DNA from: an uncultured Opitutia bacterium | GTDB taxonomy: Bacteria > Verrucomicrobiota > Verrucomicrobiia > Opitutales > UBA953 | Assembly (NCBI GenBank): GCA_903924185.1 | Contig: CAIYAN010000330.1 | Location: 1-12,375, forward strand | DNA length: 12,375 nucleotides | Direction: 5' to 3' | Shown here: piece after piece, positions 1 to 6,677 of the stretch | Layout: each line of letters begins with the position of its first letter | Numbering within the stretch: position 1 is the first letter of the stretch | Made by a program: the position numbers and the translations under genes | Notes under the pieces: generated by a model | What the model was told of the DNA's origin: nothing | Databases searched by the model: none | What the model saw: only the letters and a program-made list of their open reading frames with translations

Positions 1-254
1 AGCATCGCCTGCGCGTTCTCCATGGCCTTTTCCTTGGTGGGTGAGAACTTCACGCCGCCTTTGAAGCCGTTGGTGAAAGTGCCCTTACCGCGGCCGCCCG
101 CGTGGATCTGGGACTTCACCATGATACCGCCCGCGGTATTGAGCTGGGCGATGGCCGTATCGAACTCGGCGACGGACGACACCGCGACGCCCTTAGGCAC
201 CGCGACGCCGAACTTCTCGAAGAGTTGTTTGGCCTGGTATTCGTGAATATTCAT
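1..254 (-). CDS. sucC: Succinyl-CoA synthetase (ADP-forming) beta subunit, N-terminal part
   Basis: The beta subunit of succinyl-CoA synthetase, with SucD, converts succinyl-CoA to succinate with ATP or GTP formation in the TCA cycle (cytoplasm). Only the first 84 codons are here; the gene runs off the left edge. The start MNIHEYQAKQLFEKFGV is the typical SucC opening, where the ATP-grasp domain begins. The nucleotide-binding stretch MVKSQIHAGGRGKG lies at residues 45-58, with the lysine at 47. It is followed by a short insert (TFTNGF) before GGVKF, a variant I recall from non-proteobacterial SucC proteins. The ATG lies 32 bases after the frr stop, so it could be read through from pyrH-frr or have its own start. 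No Shine-Dalgarno is visible. sucD would be expected next, outside the window. Confidence 0.93.
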   Translation of the reverse strand, partial: MNIHEYQAKQLFEKFGVAVPKGVAVSSVAEFDTAIAQLNTAGGIMVKSQIHAGGRGKGTFTNGFKGGVKFSPTKEKAMENAQAM

Positions 255-286
255 TAAAGACAAAAATCAGTCGGGCACGTCTGGGC

Positions 287-850
287 TTAGCCCTTGAGCT
301 CAGTTTCCTTCTTCTTCAGGTGCGTCTCAATATCAGCGATCGCTTTGTCGGTGTTCGTCTGAATCTCCTTTTCGGAGCGCTTCAGTTCATCCTCCGTAAC
401 GAGTTTATCCTTGGAGCCTTTCTTGAGGACTTCGAGGACGTCGCGACGGGCATTGCGGACGCGGACCTTGCCTTCTTCTGCGAGCTGGGTCGCCTTCTTG
501 GCGAGCTCGAGGCGGCGTTCACCCGAGAGGGTGGGGACAGGGCAACGGAGGAAGCTGCCTTGGGAGACGGGGTTGATGCCGATATTGGCGGCCAGGATGG
601 CCTTACGGATGTCATCGATGGCGGCCTTGTCGAAGGGCTGAACCACGATGGACTGGGCGTCGGGGGTCGTGATCGCGGACATGTCCTTGAGGCGCTGAGT
701 CATGCCGTAGGCCTCGATGTGCACTTGGATGTTCTCGACCATCATGGGCGATGCCTTGCCGGTGTGGAGGGTGCTGAATTCATGTTGGGTCCAATCGACT
801 GCCTTTTTCATGTTAGTGGCGCCGTCGGTGATGATACGTTTGATGTCCAT
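287..850 (-). CDS. frr: Ribosome recycling factor
   Basis: RRF works with EF-G and IF3 to split the post-termination ribosome and release mRNA and tRNA. The 187-residue product matches the usual length of about 185. It has the family layout: long helices of domain I at both ends (N-terminal MKKAVDWTQHEFSTLHTGKA; C-terminal lysine- and glutamate-rich helix ending KKKETELKG) around the small domain II. The conserved segment DDIRKAILAANIGINPVSQG lies near residues 78-97, followed by P[VT]LSGERR and the RVRNARRD motif. The gene follows pyrH by 32 bases on the same strand, the very common bacterial pyrH-frr order, so co-transcription is likely. The bases before the ATG are C-rich (acatcccc), with no Shine-Dalgarno. 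An A-rich stretch (ctaaaaa) upstream might be a weak -10, but its -35 partner is poor. Confidence 0.97.
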   Translation of the reverse strand: MDIKRIITDGATNMKKAVDWTQHEFSTLHTGKASPMMVENIQVHIEAYGMTQRLKDMSAITTPDAQSIVVQPFDKAAIDDIRKAILAANIGINPVSQGSFLRCPVPTLSGERRLELAKKATQLAEEGKVRVRNARRDVLEVLKKGSKDKLVTEDELKRSEKEIQTNTDKAIADIETHLKKKETELKG

Positions 851-882
851 GGGGATGTTTTTAGTTGTGTGAAAGGTTAGCG

Positions 883-1617
883 TTAGGCGACCAGCGTGCC
901 GATGGACTGGCCGAGCACGGCTTTACGGACGGCGCCCTTGTCGGCCATCGAGAAGACGATGATTGGGAGCTTGTTGGCTTCGCAGAGCGAGAAGGCTTCG
1001 GCATCCATCACGCCGAGGCGCTTGGTGAGGGCTTCAGCGTGCGAGACCTTCTTGTAGCGTTTGGCGTCTTTATGCTTCATCGGGTCCTTGTCGTAGACGC
1101 CGTCGACCTTGGTGGCTTTGAGGATGGCGTCGGCACCGATTTCGTTCGCTCGGAGGGCAGCCGCGTAGTCGGTGGTACAGTACGGGTTGCCCGTGCCCGC
1201 GACGAAGATGACAATGCGACCGCGCGAGAGGTGGCGGGTGGCGCGACGTTGAATGAAAGGCTCGGCGATGCGGTCCATCGGGATGGCGGTCATGACGCGT
1301 ACTTCGAGGCCGGCCTTCTCGAGGCGGTCCATGAGGGCGAGGCCGTTGATGACCGTGGAGAGCATGCCCATATTGTCGCCCGTCGTGCGGTCAGTGCCAT
1401 TGGCGCGGGCCCCGGCGAGGCCGCGGAAGATATTGCCGCCACCGACGACGACGGCGACCTGCACGCCGAGGGAGCGAATGGACTTTAGCTCGACGGCCAA
1501 GCGGTCGAGGACGTCACTGTCGATGGATTGACCGGTCTCGTCGTTTCGGAGGGCCTCACCGCTGATCTTTAGGACGATCCGGCGATACTTCGGCTTTATG
1601 GAGGAAGTAGTAGGCAT
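883..1617 (-). CDS. pyrH: UMP kinase (uridylate kinase)
   Basis: PyrH phosphorylates UMP to UDP with ATP, the second step after de novo UMP synthesis. It belongs to the amino-acid-kinase fold and forms a GTP-activated, UTP-inhibited hexamer. The 244-residue product shows the diagnostic motifs in order: KISGEAL (17-23), the glycine-rich GGGNIFRG (59-66), DNMGML (81-86), the UMP-binding GTGNPYCTTDYAAALRA (141-157) and the nucleotide-site KATKVDGVYDKDP (167-179). The length is normal. The ATG at 1617 gives a ten-residue N-terminal tail before the first beta strand (YRRIVLKISG), which is common in this family. The bases before it are pyrimidine-rich (ctcccctgt) with no Shine-Dalgarno. It is the first gene of a likely pyrH-frr(-sucC) unit and diverges from the tRNA-Gln gene. 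Confidence 0.97.
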   Translation of the reverse strand: MPTTSSIKPKYRRIVLKISGEALRNDETGQSIDSDVLDRLAVELKSIRSLGVQVAVVVGGGNIFRGLAGARANGTDRTTGDNMGMLSTVINGLALMDRLEKAGLEVRVMTAIPMDRIAEPFIQRRATRHLSRGRIVIFVAGTGNPYCTTDYAAALRANEIGADAILKATKVDGVYDKDPMKHKDAKRYKKVSHAEALTKRLGVMDAEAFSLCEANKLPIIVFSMADKGAVRKAVLGQSIGTLVA

Positions 1618-1623
1618 ACAGGG

Positions 1624-1652
1624 GAGATGAACGAGGACCCTGCTTCCGTCAA
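1624..1652 (-). promoter_or_regulatory. Weak candidate promoter for pyrH
   Basis: On the minus strand, TTGACG (5 of 6 to the sigma-70 -35 box) is followed after 17 bases by CATCTC, a poor -10 match (2 of 6), and then only six bases to the pyrH ATG. If real, transcripts would begin at or next to the start codon. The -35 is good, but the -10 is too weak to be sure. Confidence 0.2.
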
Positions 1653-1668
1653 CCTCGCCTTGTCTCGC

Positions 1669-1698
1669 TTGACTCCCGTTGGAGAAAATGACTTAACT
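1669..1698 (+). promoter_or_regulatory. Candidate promoter of the tRNA-Gln gene
   Basis: TTGACT (-35, 5 of 6) and TTAACT (-10, 3 of 6) are separated by 18 bases. The -10 ends 10 bases before the mature tRNA 5' end, so the transcript would start within a few bases of the tRNA. The stretch between -10 and start (cgccccctgc) is GC-rich. Such discriminators are typical of stringently controlled stable-RNA promoters in well-studied bacteria; applying that here is inference. Confidence 0.45.
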
Positions 1699-1708
1699 CG
1701 CCCCCTGC

Positions 1709-1779
1709 AGTCCGATGGTGTAATGGTAGCACAGGAGTTTTTGGTACTCCTTGTCTAGGTTCGAATCCTAGTCGGACTA
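1709..1779 (+). tRNA. tRNA-Gln (anticodon TTG)
   Basis: A full cloverleaf can be folded by eye. The acceptor stem AGTCCGA/TCGGACT (1709-1715 with 1772-1778) is seven perfect pairs. The D arm is GTG/CAC with a loop containing GG (1718-1732). The anticodon stem GGAGT/ACTCC (1734-1738 with 1746-1750) encloses a seven-base loop TTTTGGT with anticodon TTG (1741-1743), which reads CAA and, by wobble, CAG. The variable loop has four bases. The T arm is CTAGG/CCTAG around TTCGAAT. The discriminator is A at 1779. The 3' CCA is not encoded (the next bases are GCA), so it must be added enzymatically. The first pair is A1-U72, not the U1-A72 usual for bacterial tRNA-Gln. A short T run follows at 1784-1788. 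Confidence 0.96.
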
Positions 1780-1829
1780 GCAATTTTTACCGTCCTTCTT
1801 TGGGAGGAAGCGGCGTGCCTAGGAAACGA

Positions 1830-1854
1830 CGAACCCCGGGGTTGCCGGGGTTCG
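1830..1854. terminator. GC-rich hairpin between tRNA-Gln and efp, possible bidirectional terminator
   Basis: CGAACCCCGG and CCGGGGTTCG form a perfect 10-bp stem around a five-base loop (GGTTG). It lies 50 bases after the tRNA and 21 bases beyond the efp stop, exactly between two converging transcripts. Neither side has a strong U tract (only a short gtcgttt on the efp side), so termination efficiency is uncertain, although stem strength and position fit that role. Confidence 0.6.
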
Positions 1855-1875
1855 GTGCGCGGGCTGGCGGGCGGC

Positions 1876-2439
1876 TTAGGCGCGACCGAGGTATTCTTTA
1901 TTCTCGGTGCTGACCTTGATCTTCTCGCCCTGCTTGATGAAGAGCGGGACGTTGACCTGGAGGCCGTTTTCGCAGGTGACCGTCTTCTGGACGTTACCGG
2001 CGGTGTCGCCCTTGACGGCGGGTGGGGCTTCGAGGACTTCGACGATGACGGAGGGGGGGAGGTCGACGGTGATGGGCTTATCTTCAACGAAGAGGACCAT
2101 GTAGGTGGTGCCGGAAACCAGGAACTCCTTGGAATCCGCGAGGGAAGCGGCCGAGATGTAGAATTCCTCGTTGGTGTTAGTGTCGACGAAGACGTAACTA
2201 CCGTCGGCTTCATAGGACATCTCGAGGGACTTGATGGAGTTATCGAAGACGTCGAAGCTGACGCCGATACCGCAACGGACCGGAATCTTGGCGCCGGTCT
2301 TGATCGAGCGGAGTTCCATCTGGACGTAGGACGCGTTGTTCGGGGGGGTGCGAACGAGGCATTCGAGAACGATACAGAGCTCACCGTTGTAGCTCATGAT
2401 GTTCTTCTTCTTGATGCGATTGACGGGAAGGGAAGCCAT
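1876..2439 (-). CDS. efp: Elongation factor P with an Asn-tip loop
   Basis: EF-P binds between the P and E sites of the ribosome and rescues stalling at consecutive prolines. The 187-residue length is normal. The C-terminal half is clear EF-P: LPPSVIVEVLEAPPAVKGDTAG (127-148, the family signature region), VPLFIKQGEKIKV (164-176) and a YLGRA ending. In the N-terminal KOW-like domain the loop that reaches the peptidyl-transferase centre reads R30-T-P-P-N-N-A-S-Y38. It aligns without gaps to the E. coli VKPGKGQAF loop, so the modified Lys34 position is Asn34 here. Neither the lysylation (EpmA) nor the rhamnosylation (EarP) target residue is at the tip. The ATG lies 87 bases after the GH20 gene. 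A TTGACC box (2477-2482) with a weak -10 (2453-2458, 18-base spacer) may drive it. No Shine-Dalgarno (ctttactccc before ATG). It could be a divergent second EF-P paralogue. Confidence 0.93.
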   Translation of the reverse strand: MASLPVNRIKKKNIMSYNGELCIVLECLVRTPPNNASYVQMELRSIKTGAKIPVRCGIGVSFDVFDNSIKSLEMSYEADGSYVFVDTNTNEEFYISAASLADSKEFLVSGTTYMVLFVEDKPITVDLPPSVIVEVLEAPPAVKGDTAGNVQKTVTCENGLQVNVPLFIKQGEKIKVSTENKEYLGRA

Positions 2440-2526
2440 GGGAGTAAAGGCGAAGACAAGCCGTCCCGCTCGCCACGGTCAAGCCGGACTTGCCCGCGGG
2501 AGGGTCGGAAGGGCTGAAATAAGGGA

Positions 2527-4119
2527 TTATTCGCCTCGGCCAACCTTTTCGGTCACGGCCGGGGTGCCGTCGGGGCGGCGGTAGTTCACCTTGAGGGCGT
2601 CGAGGCGCTTGAGGTGAGCATCCAGCCGGGGTTGGAATTCGGCCCAAGAGCGGTCCTTGTTCTCTGACCAAGCCACTTCGGCCAAGGCACAGGCCCGGGG
2701 GAAGGTCATGTATTCCTGCTTGGCCGGGTTATAAATATACTCCCCCCAGAGCTGGGCCTGGCAGCCAAGGACCAGTTTGCGCTGGGCTTCGGTGAACTTC
2801 GGCGGAATCGGTTCGAAGCTGTAGACTTTCTCAACGGACAGGTTGCCGCCGATGTTATCAAAGGCAGGGTTTTCAGGGTGCTTGCCTTGACCGTAGTCGA
2901 AGTAGGTGTGGGAGGTCGGCGCCATCACGATGTTATTGCCGTGGTCCGCGGCCAGCTGCGCCCACTTCCAGTCGCGCCATACCATCATTGTCGCAGTCTT
3001 GGAGAGGCCGCCTTCTTGGATTTCATCCCAACCGATGAGTCGCTTGCCGCGCTTGGTGAGGAGCTTCTCGACGCGGGACACAAAGTAGGACTGGAGCTCA
3101 TGCGCATCCTTGAGCTTTTCCTTGGCCATGACTTCCTTGGCGAAGGGCGACTTATTCCACTGGTCCTTCGGCGATTCGTCACCGCCGATATGAAAGAACG
3201 CGTTCGGGAAGATCGGGCAGAGTTCTGCGAAGACGTCATCGATAAAGGCGAAGGTTTCTTCCTTCGGGGCGAAGGTGTAGTACTTCACACCCCAGCTGCT
3301 CGCCACCTTCGGGCTGTAGCCCGGGATGTCGGTGTTGCCGAGGTTGGGATAGGCGGCAATCGCCGCGGCGGCGTGGCCCGGCATCTCAATTTCGGGGACG
3401 ACGTTAATGTGCAGTTTAGTGGCGTAGGCTACGACTTCTTTGAGGTCTTCCTGCGTGTAGAAGCCCGCATAGGGCCTGCCGTCGGGCTTATTGCGATTGC
3501 CCATGGTGGGCGAGGCGTCGCGCTTGGAGCCGACTTCCGTGAGCTTGGGGTACTTCTTGATTTCGACGCGCCAGCCTTGGTCTTCGGTGAGGTGCCAATG
3601 CAGCGTGTTCAGCTTGTGCAGGGCCATGAGATCGAGCATGCGAAGAATCTGGGCCTTGCCCATGATGTGGCGGCCGTCGTCAATCATCAGCCCACGCCAC
3701 GCGAAGCGCGGCTTATCCATCACATCGCCTGGCGGGACGTAGGTGCCGCCGTCGTTGCCAGTGTAGGCGAGCTGTTGCAGGGAAACGATACCGTAGAAAG
3801 CGCCGGCCTCGGTGCGGGCGTGGATGCGGACGGGCTGGCCGGGGTGGGCCTCGATGACGTAGCCTTCGTCGCCGACTTCAAAGCCGCGGACGGGCCCCGT
3901 GGCCTTGATGAGTTGGACCGTCGTCTTGCCGCCCGTACCAAGTTGGGCGCGGAGGCGCTCGGCCGTCGCGGCAAAGGCGGGGTCGGCTTCAACCTTAGCG
4001 CCGCGAATATTCGTCGCGGGGGCGTCCATAATCTGGGCCACCCGGACCGGCTTGGGTAAAATCGGGCCGGCGAGGCAAGCCGCCGTGAGGAGGAACGAAG
4101 CGAAGAAGGGGAGTCGCAT
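2527..4119 (-). CDS. Secreted beta-N-acetylhexosaminidase, glycoside hydrolase family 20
   Basis: This enzyme releases terminal GlcNAc or GalNAc from chitin oligosaccharides, glycans or peptidoglycan fragments by substrate-assisted catalysis. The 530 residues begin with a signal peptide (MRLPFFASFLLTAACLAG, cleavage near residue 18); the Cys15 context is not a good lipobox. An N-terminal GH20b-type domain (about 20-130) precedes the TIM barrel (about 135-490). Visible family motifs are LMIDDGRH (144-151), HWHLTEDQGWR (174-184), VPEIEMPGH (241-249) and HIGGDE (310-315). D314-E315 is the catalytic pair: Asp orients the acetamido group and Glu is the acid/base. The tryptophan-rich MMVWRDW and QAQLWGEYI segments follow, as expected for the sugar pocket. 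Length and motifs are complete. It is flanked by an unknown secreted protein and efp, with its own candidate promoter. The substrate cannot be told from sequence. Confidence 0.96.
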   Translation of the reverse strand: MRLPFFASFLLTAACLAGPILPKPVRVAQIMDAPATNIRGAKVEADPAFAATAERLRAQLGTGGKTTVQLIKATGPVRGFEVGDEGYVIEAHPGQPVRIHARTEAGAFYGIVSLQQLAYTGNDGGTYVPPGDVMDKPRFAWRGLMIDDGRHIMGKAQILRMLDLMALHKLNTLHWHLTEDQGWRVEIKKYPKLTEVGSKRDASPTMGNRNKPDGRPYAGFYTQEDLKEVVAYATKLHINVVPEIEMPGHAAAAIAAYPNLGNTDIPGYSPKVASSWGVKYYTFAPKEETFAFIDDVFAELCPIFPNAFFHIGGDESPKDQWNKSPFAKEVMAKEKLKDAHELQSYFVSRVEKLLTKRGKRLIGWDEIQEGGLSKTATMMVWRDWKWAQLAADHGNNIVMAPTSHTYFDYGQGKHPENPAFDNIGGNLSVEKVYSFEPIPPKFTEAQRKLVLGCQAQLWGEYIYNPAKQEYMTFPRACALAEVAWSENKDRSWAEFQPRLDAHLKRLDALKVNYRRPDGTPAVTEKVGRGE

Positions 4120-4130
4120 GGGGATAGGTG

Positions 4131-4159
4131 TTTATCTCTCTGCGGCTAACCGTTGTCGA
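4131..4159 (-). promoter_or_regulatory. Candidate promoter of the GH20 gene
   Basis: On the minus strand, TCGACA (5 of 6 to TTGACA) and GATAAA (4 of 6 to TATAAT) are separated by an ideal 17 bases. Only 11 bases (cacctatcccc) lie between the -10 and the ATG, so a start about seven bases past the -10 would leave a leader of about four bases, too short for a Shine-Dalgarno site. Confidence 0.45.
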
Positions 4160-4199
4160 GCGACCTAATCGCCCAGTTTCACTCTATAGCCCAGAGGGC

Positions 4200-4886
4200 T
4201 TACTCCAACGTGAAGAGTGTCCCGCCGATGCTGTTGATGGTCAGGGTCGGGGTCGTGCCCGCCGCGGCCGCCTGAGCGTTGGCTGCGTCGGCGCCTTCAA
4301 TGGTCGAGCCAGCGCTAGCCGCGACGGTGCGGGCCACCAAGAGATCACGGAAGGCACTATAGAAGCGCTGTAACTCGGCCTTAGATTTGACGGTCATCTC
4401 CACGGTCTTGGCGTGGGTGGTCGTTGGGTAGCTCTTTACCACCAGCCCGGAAGTGGTCGACTGGGTCAGGTTATTGACCTGTGTTTCGATCGCACCGAAG
4501 GGGCCTGGGACGGGGAGTTTACTGGCGGCTGCCGGGTCGAGGCCGCGGTTCTGGGAATTAGCCGTGCTAGCGCGATTGGCGCGGTCAGCGACATCGGCCG
4601 AGCCTGGGGGGCGGGCATAATAGAGGCGGAGCTGTTGGTTGGAGTTCTGCATGTCGACCACGACTTCACTCACAATGTAGGCACCAGTTGTGTATTCTTG
4701 GAACGAGACCGAGACGACGTGATCAGCGCGGCCGTAGAAGCTCATGTCCGTCCCTTTGACCTCGATGCCGAAGAAGCCTTGGTTAGGAAAGGCTTTCTTC
4801 CTCATGCTCATGGCATCGGCTGTCGGGGCGAGGCAGAGGGCGGCGACCAGGGTCAGGGCAGAGCAGGGGAGTCTCATGGCGTTCAT
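4200..4886 (-). CDS. Secreted protein of unknown function
   Basis: I do not recognise a family. The 228-residue product starts with a signal peptide (MNAMRLPCSALTLVAALCLAPTADA), with likely cleavage after ADA at residue 25, so it should be periplasmic or exported. The middle holds beta-type stretches (FFGIEVKGTDMSFYG; HVVSVSFQEYTTGAYIVSEV). Then come an Ala/Ser/Asn-rich region, a segment resembling an amphipathic helix (ELQRFYSAFRDLLVART) and an Ala-rich low-complexity run before the C-terminal LTINSIGGTLFTLE. The first ATG (4886) and a second ATG three codons later (4877) are both possible starts. A TTGCCA/AAGAAT promoter overlapping the first ATG would place transcription start at the second, giving 225 residues beginning MRLP like the neighbouring GH20 protein. 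It diverges from the ABC transporter with only 38 bases between the annotated starts. Confidence 0.8.
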   Translation of the reverse strand: MNAMRLPCSALTLVAALCLAPTADAMSMRKKAFPNQGFFGIEVKGTDMSFYGRADHVVSVSFQEYTTGAYIVSEVVVDMQNSNQQLRLYYARPPGSADVADRANRASTANSQNRGLDPAAASKLPVPGPFGAIETQVNNLTQSTTSGLVVKSYPTTTHAKTVEMTVKSKAELQRFYSAFRDLLVARTVAASAGSTIEGADAANAQAAAAGTTPTLTINSIGGTLFTLE

Positions 4887-4916
4887 TCTTTACCCCACCG
4901 AATGCGCTGGCAAGAT
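4885..4916. promoter_or_regulatory. Interlocked divergent promoters between the secreted protein and ABC transporter genes
   Basis: Minus strand: TTGCCA (4908-4913, 5 of 6), a 17-base spacer, then AAGAAT (4885-4890, 4 of 6); seven bases later lies the second ATG of the secreted-protein gene (4877). Plus strand: TTTACC (4889-4894, 4 of 6), a 16-base spacer, then CAAGAT (4911-4916, 3 of 6); eight bases later lies the transporter ATG (4925). Each -10 overlaps the other strand's -35, so both could not be occupied at once. The minus-strand promoter is the more convincing. Confidence 0.35.
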
Positions 4917-4924
4917 TTCATCCA

Positions 4925-6625
4925 ATGCTGAGCTGCCAAAACCTCACCGTCCAGGCGGGTACGGATGGACCCGTCATCCTCGACAGTGCCAATGCCCGGT
5001 TCCTGCCTCGTGGCCTGAACGCCGTTATCGGGCCTTCGGGCTGCGGCAAGACGACCTTAATGAAGGCTATCTTGGGCATCTTGCCTTCGACGGGTGAGGC
5101 CAGCCTCGCGGGCCAGCCGATCAGTTGTACTGAAGACTTAGTGGGTAAGGTCGGGTTCGCTCCACAGTTTACCGCTGCCCAAGCGCAGCTGACCGTCAAG
5201 GAGTCTCTCGACTACGCCTTGCGACTAGCCGTTCCATCTGCGGCCGAGCGTCACCGCCGGCTCGAGTCCGTGCTCGGGGTGACCGGCCTCTCGCCGCACC
5301 GCGATAAACGCGTCTCCTCATTGTCGGGTGGGCAGTTGCGCCGCTTGTCGCTCGGCATTGAGCTGACGCTGGATCCACCCTGCATGGTCTGCGATGAAGT
5401 GACGTCGGGGCTCGACCCGCAGTCGGAGGATCAGATTCTCGCACTCCTGCGCCAACTCGTCGTCTCGGGCGGGAAGAGCTTCGTTTGCATCATCCATAAT
5501 CTCGGAAAACTTAATCAGTTCGATTGGGTCACGGTCGTCTACCAAGGCGACGTGGTCTTCCAAGGCTCGCCGGATACGTTGCTGAGCTACTTCGGCATTC
5601 CGGATGGCCTGCGGCTGTATGAGGTGCTGAATGCCCAAGATTTAGCCAGGTGGCGGGACCGCTGGGCGATTCATCAGGCCGAGCACGCGGGCGAATTTGA
5701 GGCCGCGGCGGCCGCGGTGGCCAGCAATATTGCCCCTGTGGACAGCCTACCCGAACCTGCAGTCCCCGGTGGCATCTCGCAGTTCTTCACTTTGTTGGCC
5801 CGGCGGTTCCGCCTGTTCTTCCGTGACACCGGTTACCTCGGCCTGACCTTGGCGATTACCTTCGGCTTCCCGCTGCTGGTCATTATTTTTAATCTCAGCG
5901 GAGAATGGAATATCCTGAAGGAGCCGCTCGATAGCAACGTGGCCTCTATCAAGGAAGTGCAGACGGCTTTGCGCGTGCAGATTTCCAATGCCCAAGTCGC
6001 ATCCATGGCCGCGGGGTTGGTGATGTTTCAAGTCATCCTGCTCACGCTCATGGGCGCCAATAACGGCGGGCGCGAGATCTCCGCGGAACGCATCCTCTAC
6101 GAGAAGGAACGCATGACTGGGCTACGTCCGTGGTCGTACGCTTTCTCGAAAATCTTTTTCGTGTCCTGCATCGCCATCTTCCAAGGCGCTTGGATGTGCT
6201 TCTTCGTGAAGATGATTTGTCAGTTCCCCGGACCTTGGGTCCCGCAGCTGGCGGTCTTGGCCGCGAGTTGCGTTTCGATGTCGGTCGTCTGCCTTGGCTT
6301 TTCGGCCTTACTCACCTCCCCCGAGAAATCCTCGCTCCTTTCTATCTACCTGGTCGGCTTCCAATTGCCTCTCTCGGGGGTCGTCTTGGCGCTACCGCCG
6401 GCCCTCACCTGGGTCTGCCGCCCCTTCATCAACTCTTACTGGGGTTGGTCGGGCTATATGACGTCCATGACTAAATCCGGCATCTGGACGGCCTACGAAC
6501 GCAGCCTGCCGGACCTCACCGCCTCGGTGGCATCCAATGAAATCGCCGTGTTTGTGCTCCTAATTCAGGGGCTGGTGGGCGTGTGCATGGTCGTCGTGGG
6601 TTGTCAGCAAAAGCGCTGGAACTAA
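4925..6625 (+). CDS. ABCG-type ABC transporter, fused ATPase and permease
   Basis: A half transporter with the nucleotide-binding domain first and an ABC2-type membrane domain second, the order found in the ABCG/WHITE family and its bacterial relatives. It would work as a dimer in the inner membrane, probably as an exporter; the substrate is unknown. In 566 residues one sees Walker A GPSGCGKTT (36-44), the Q-loop glutamine (81, GFAPQF), the signature LSGGQLRR (133-140), Walker B ending in D157-E158 (CMVCDEVTSGLDP) and the H-loop His191. All key residues are intact. A linker (240-285) leads to about six membrane segments near 303-323, 358-378, 405-428, 440-463, 468-490 and 537-560. The stretch REISAERILYEKERMTGLRP (383-401) is the family's coupling region after the second segment. 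No Shine-Dalgarno precedes the ATG. Two genes for unknown envelope proteins follow on the same strand. Confidence 0.92.
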   Translation: MLSCQNLTVQAGTDGPVILDSANARFLPRGLNAVIGPSGCGKTTLMKAILGILPSTGEASLAGQPISCTEDLVGKVGFAPQFTAAQAQLTVKESLDYALRLAVPSAAERHRRLESVLGVTGLSPHRDKRVSSLSGGQLRRLSLGIELTLDPPCMVCDEVTSGLDPQSEDQILALLRQLVVSGGKSFVCIIHNLGKLNQFDWVTVVYQGDVVFQGSPDTLLSYFGIPDGLRLYEVLNAQDLARWRDRWAIHQAEHAGEFEAAAAAVASNIAPVDSLPEPAVPGGISQFFTLLARRFRLFFRDTGYLGLTLAITFGFPLLVIIFNLSGEWNILKEPLDSNVASIKEVQTALRVQISNAQVASMAAGLVMFQVILLTLMGANNGGREISAERILYEKERMTGLRPWSYAFSKIFFVSCIAIFQGAWMCFFVKMICQFPGPWVPQLAVLAASCVSMSVVCLGFSALLTSPEKSSLLSIYLVGFQLPLSGVVLALPPALTWVCRPFINSYWGWSGYMTSMTKSGIWTAYERSLPDLTASVASNEIAVFVLLIQGLVGVCMVVVGCQQKRWN

Positions 6626-6639
6626 TCCCCAGCCTTCTC

Positions 6640-6645
6640 TACAAT
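6640..6645 (+). promoter_or_regulatory. Possible -10 element before the small membrane protein gene
   Basis: TACAAT (5 of 6 to TATAAT) lies in the 52-base gap after the transporter gene, 32 bases before the next ATG. The -35 region 17 bases upstream (TGGAAC) matches poorly. It could give the two downstream genes their own start, or be chance in an operon. Confidence 0.22.
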
Positions 6646-6677
6646 TCTTATTAGCCCAGCACCCCTAGGCGTTCCCC

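Noticed and set aside
865..1488. A 207-codon plus-strand open frame opposite pyrH
   Set aside because: It is the shadow of the pyrH coding sequence, whose motifs are all present on the minus strand.
2440..2526. Possible terminator or riboswitch between the GH20 gene and efp
   Set aside because: It contains the palindrome CCCGCGGG and a four-pair stem, but no stem-loop with a U tract and no recognisable riboswitch core.
2878..4059. A 393-codon open frame on the plus strand opposite the GH20 gene
   Set aside because: It is the antisense shadow of a clearly conserved hexosaminidase; the product is His/Val/Arg/Gly-rich with no domain or signal, as expected from GC-skewed codon use.
4185..4202. 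Small hairpin AGCCC-AGA-GGGCT just after the stop of the unknown secreted protein gene
   Set aside because: Only five base pairs and no T run on the minus strand; too weak to call a terminator.
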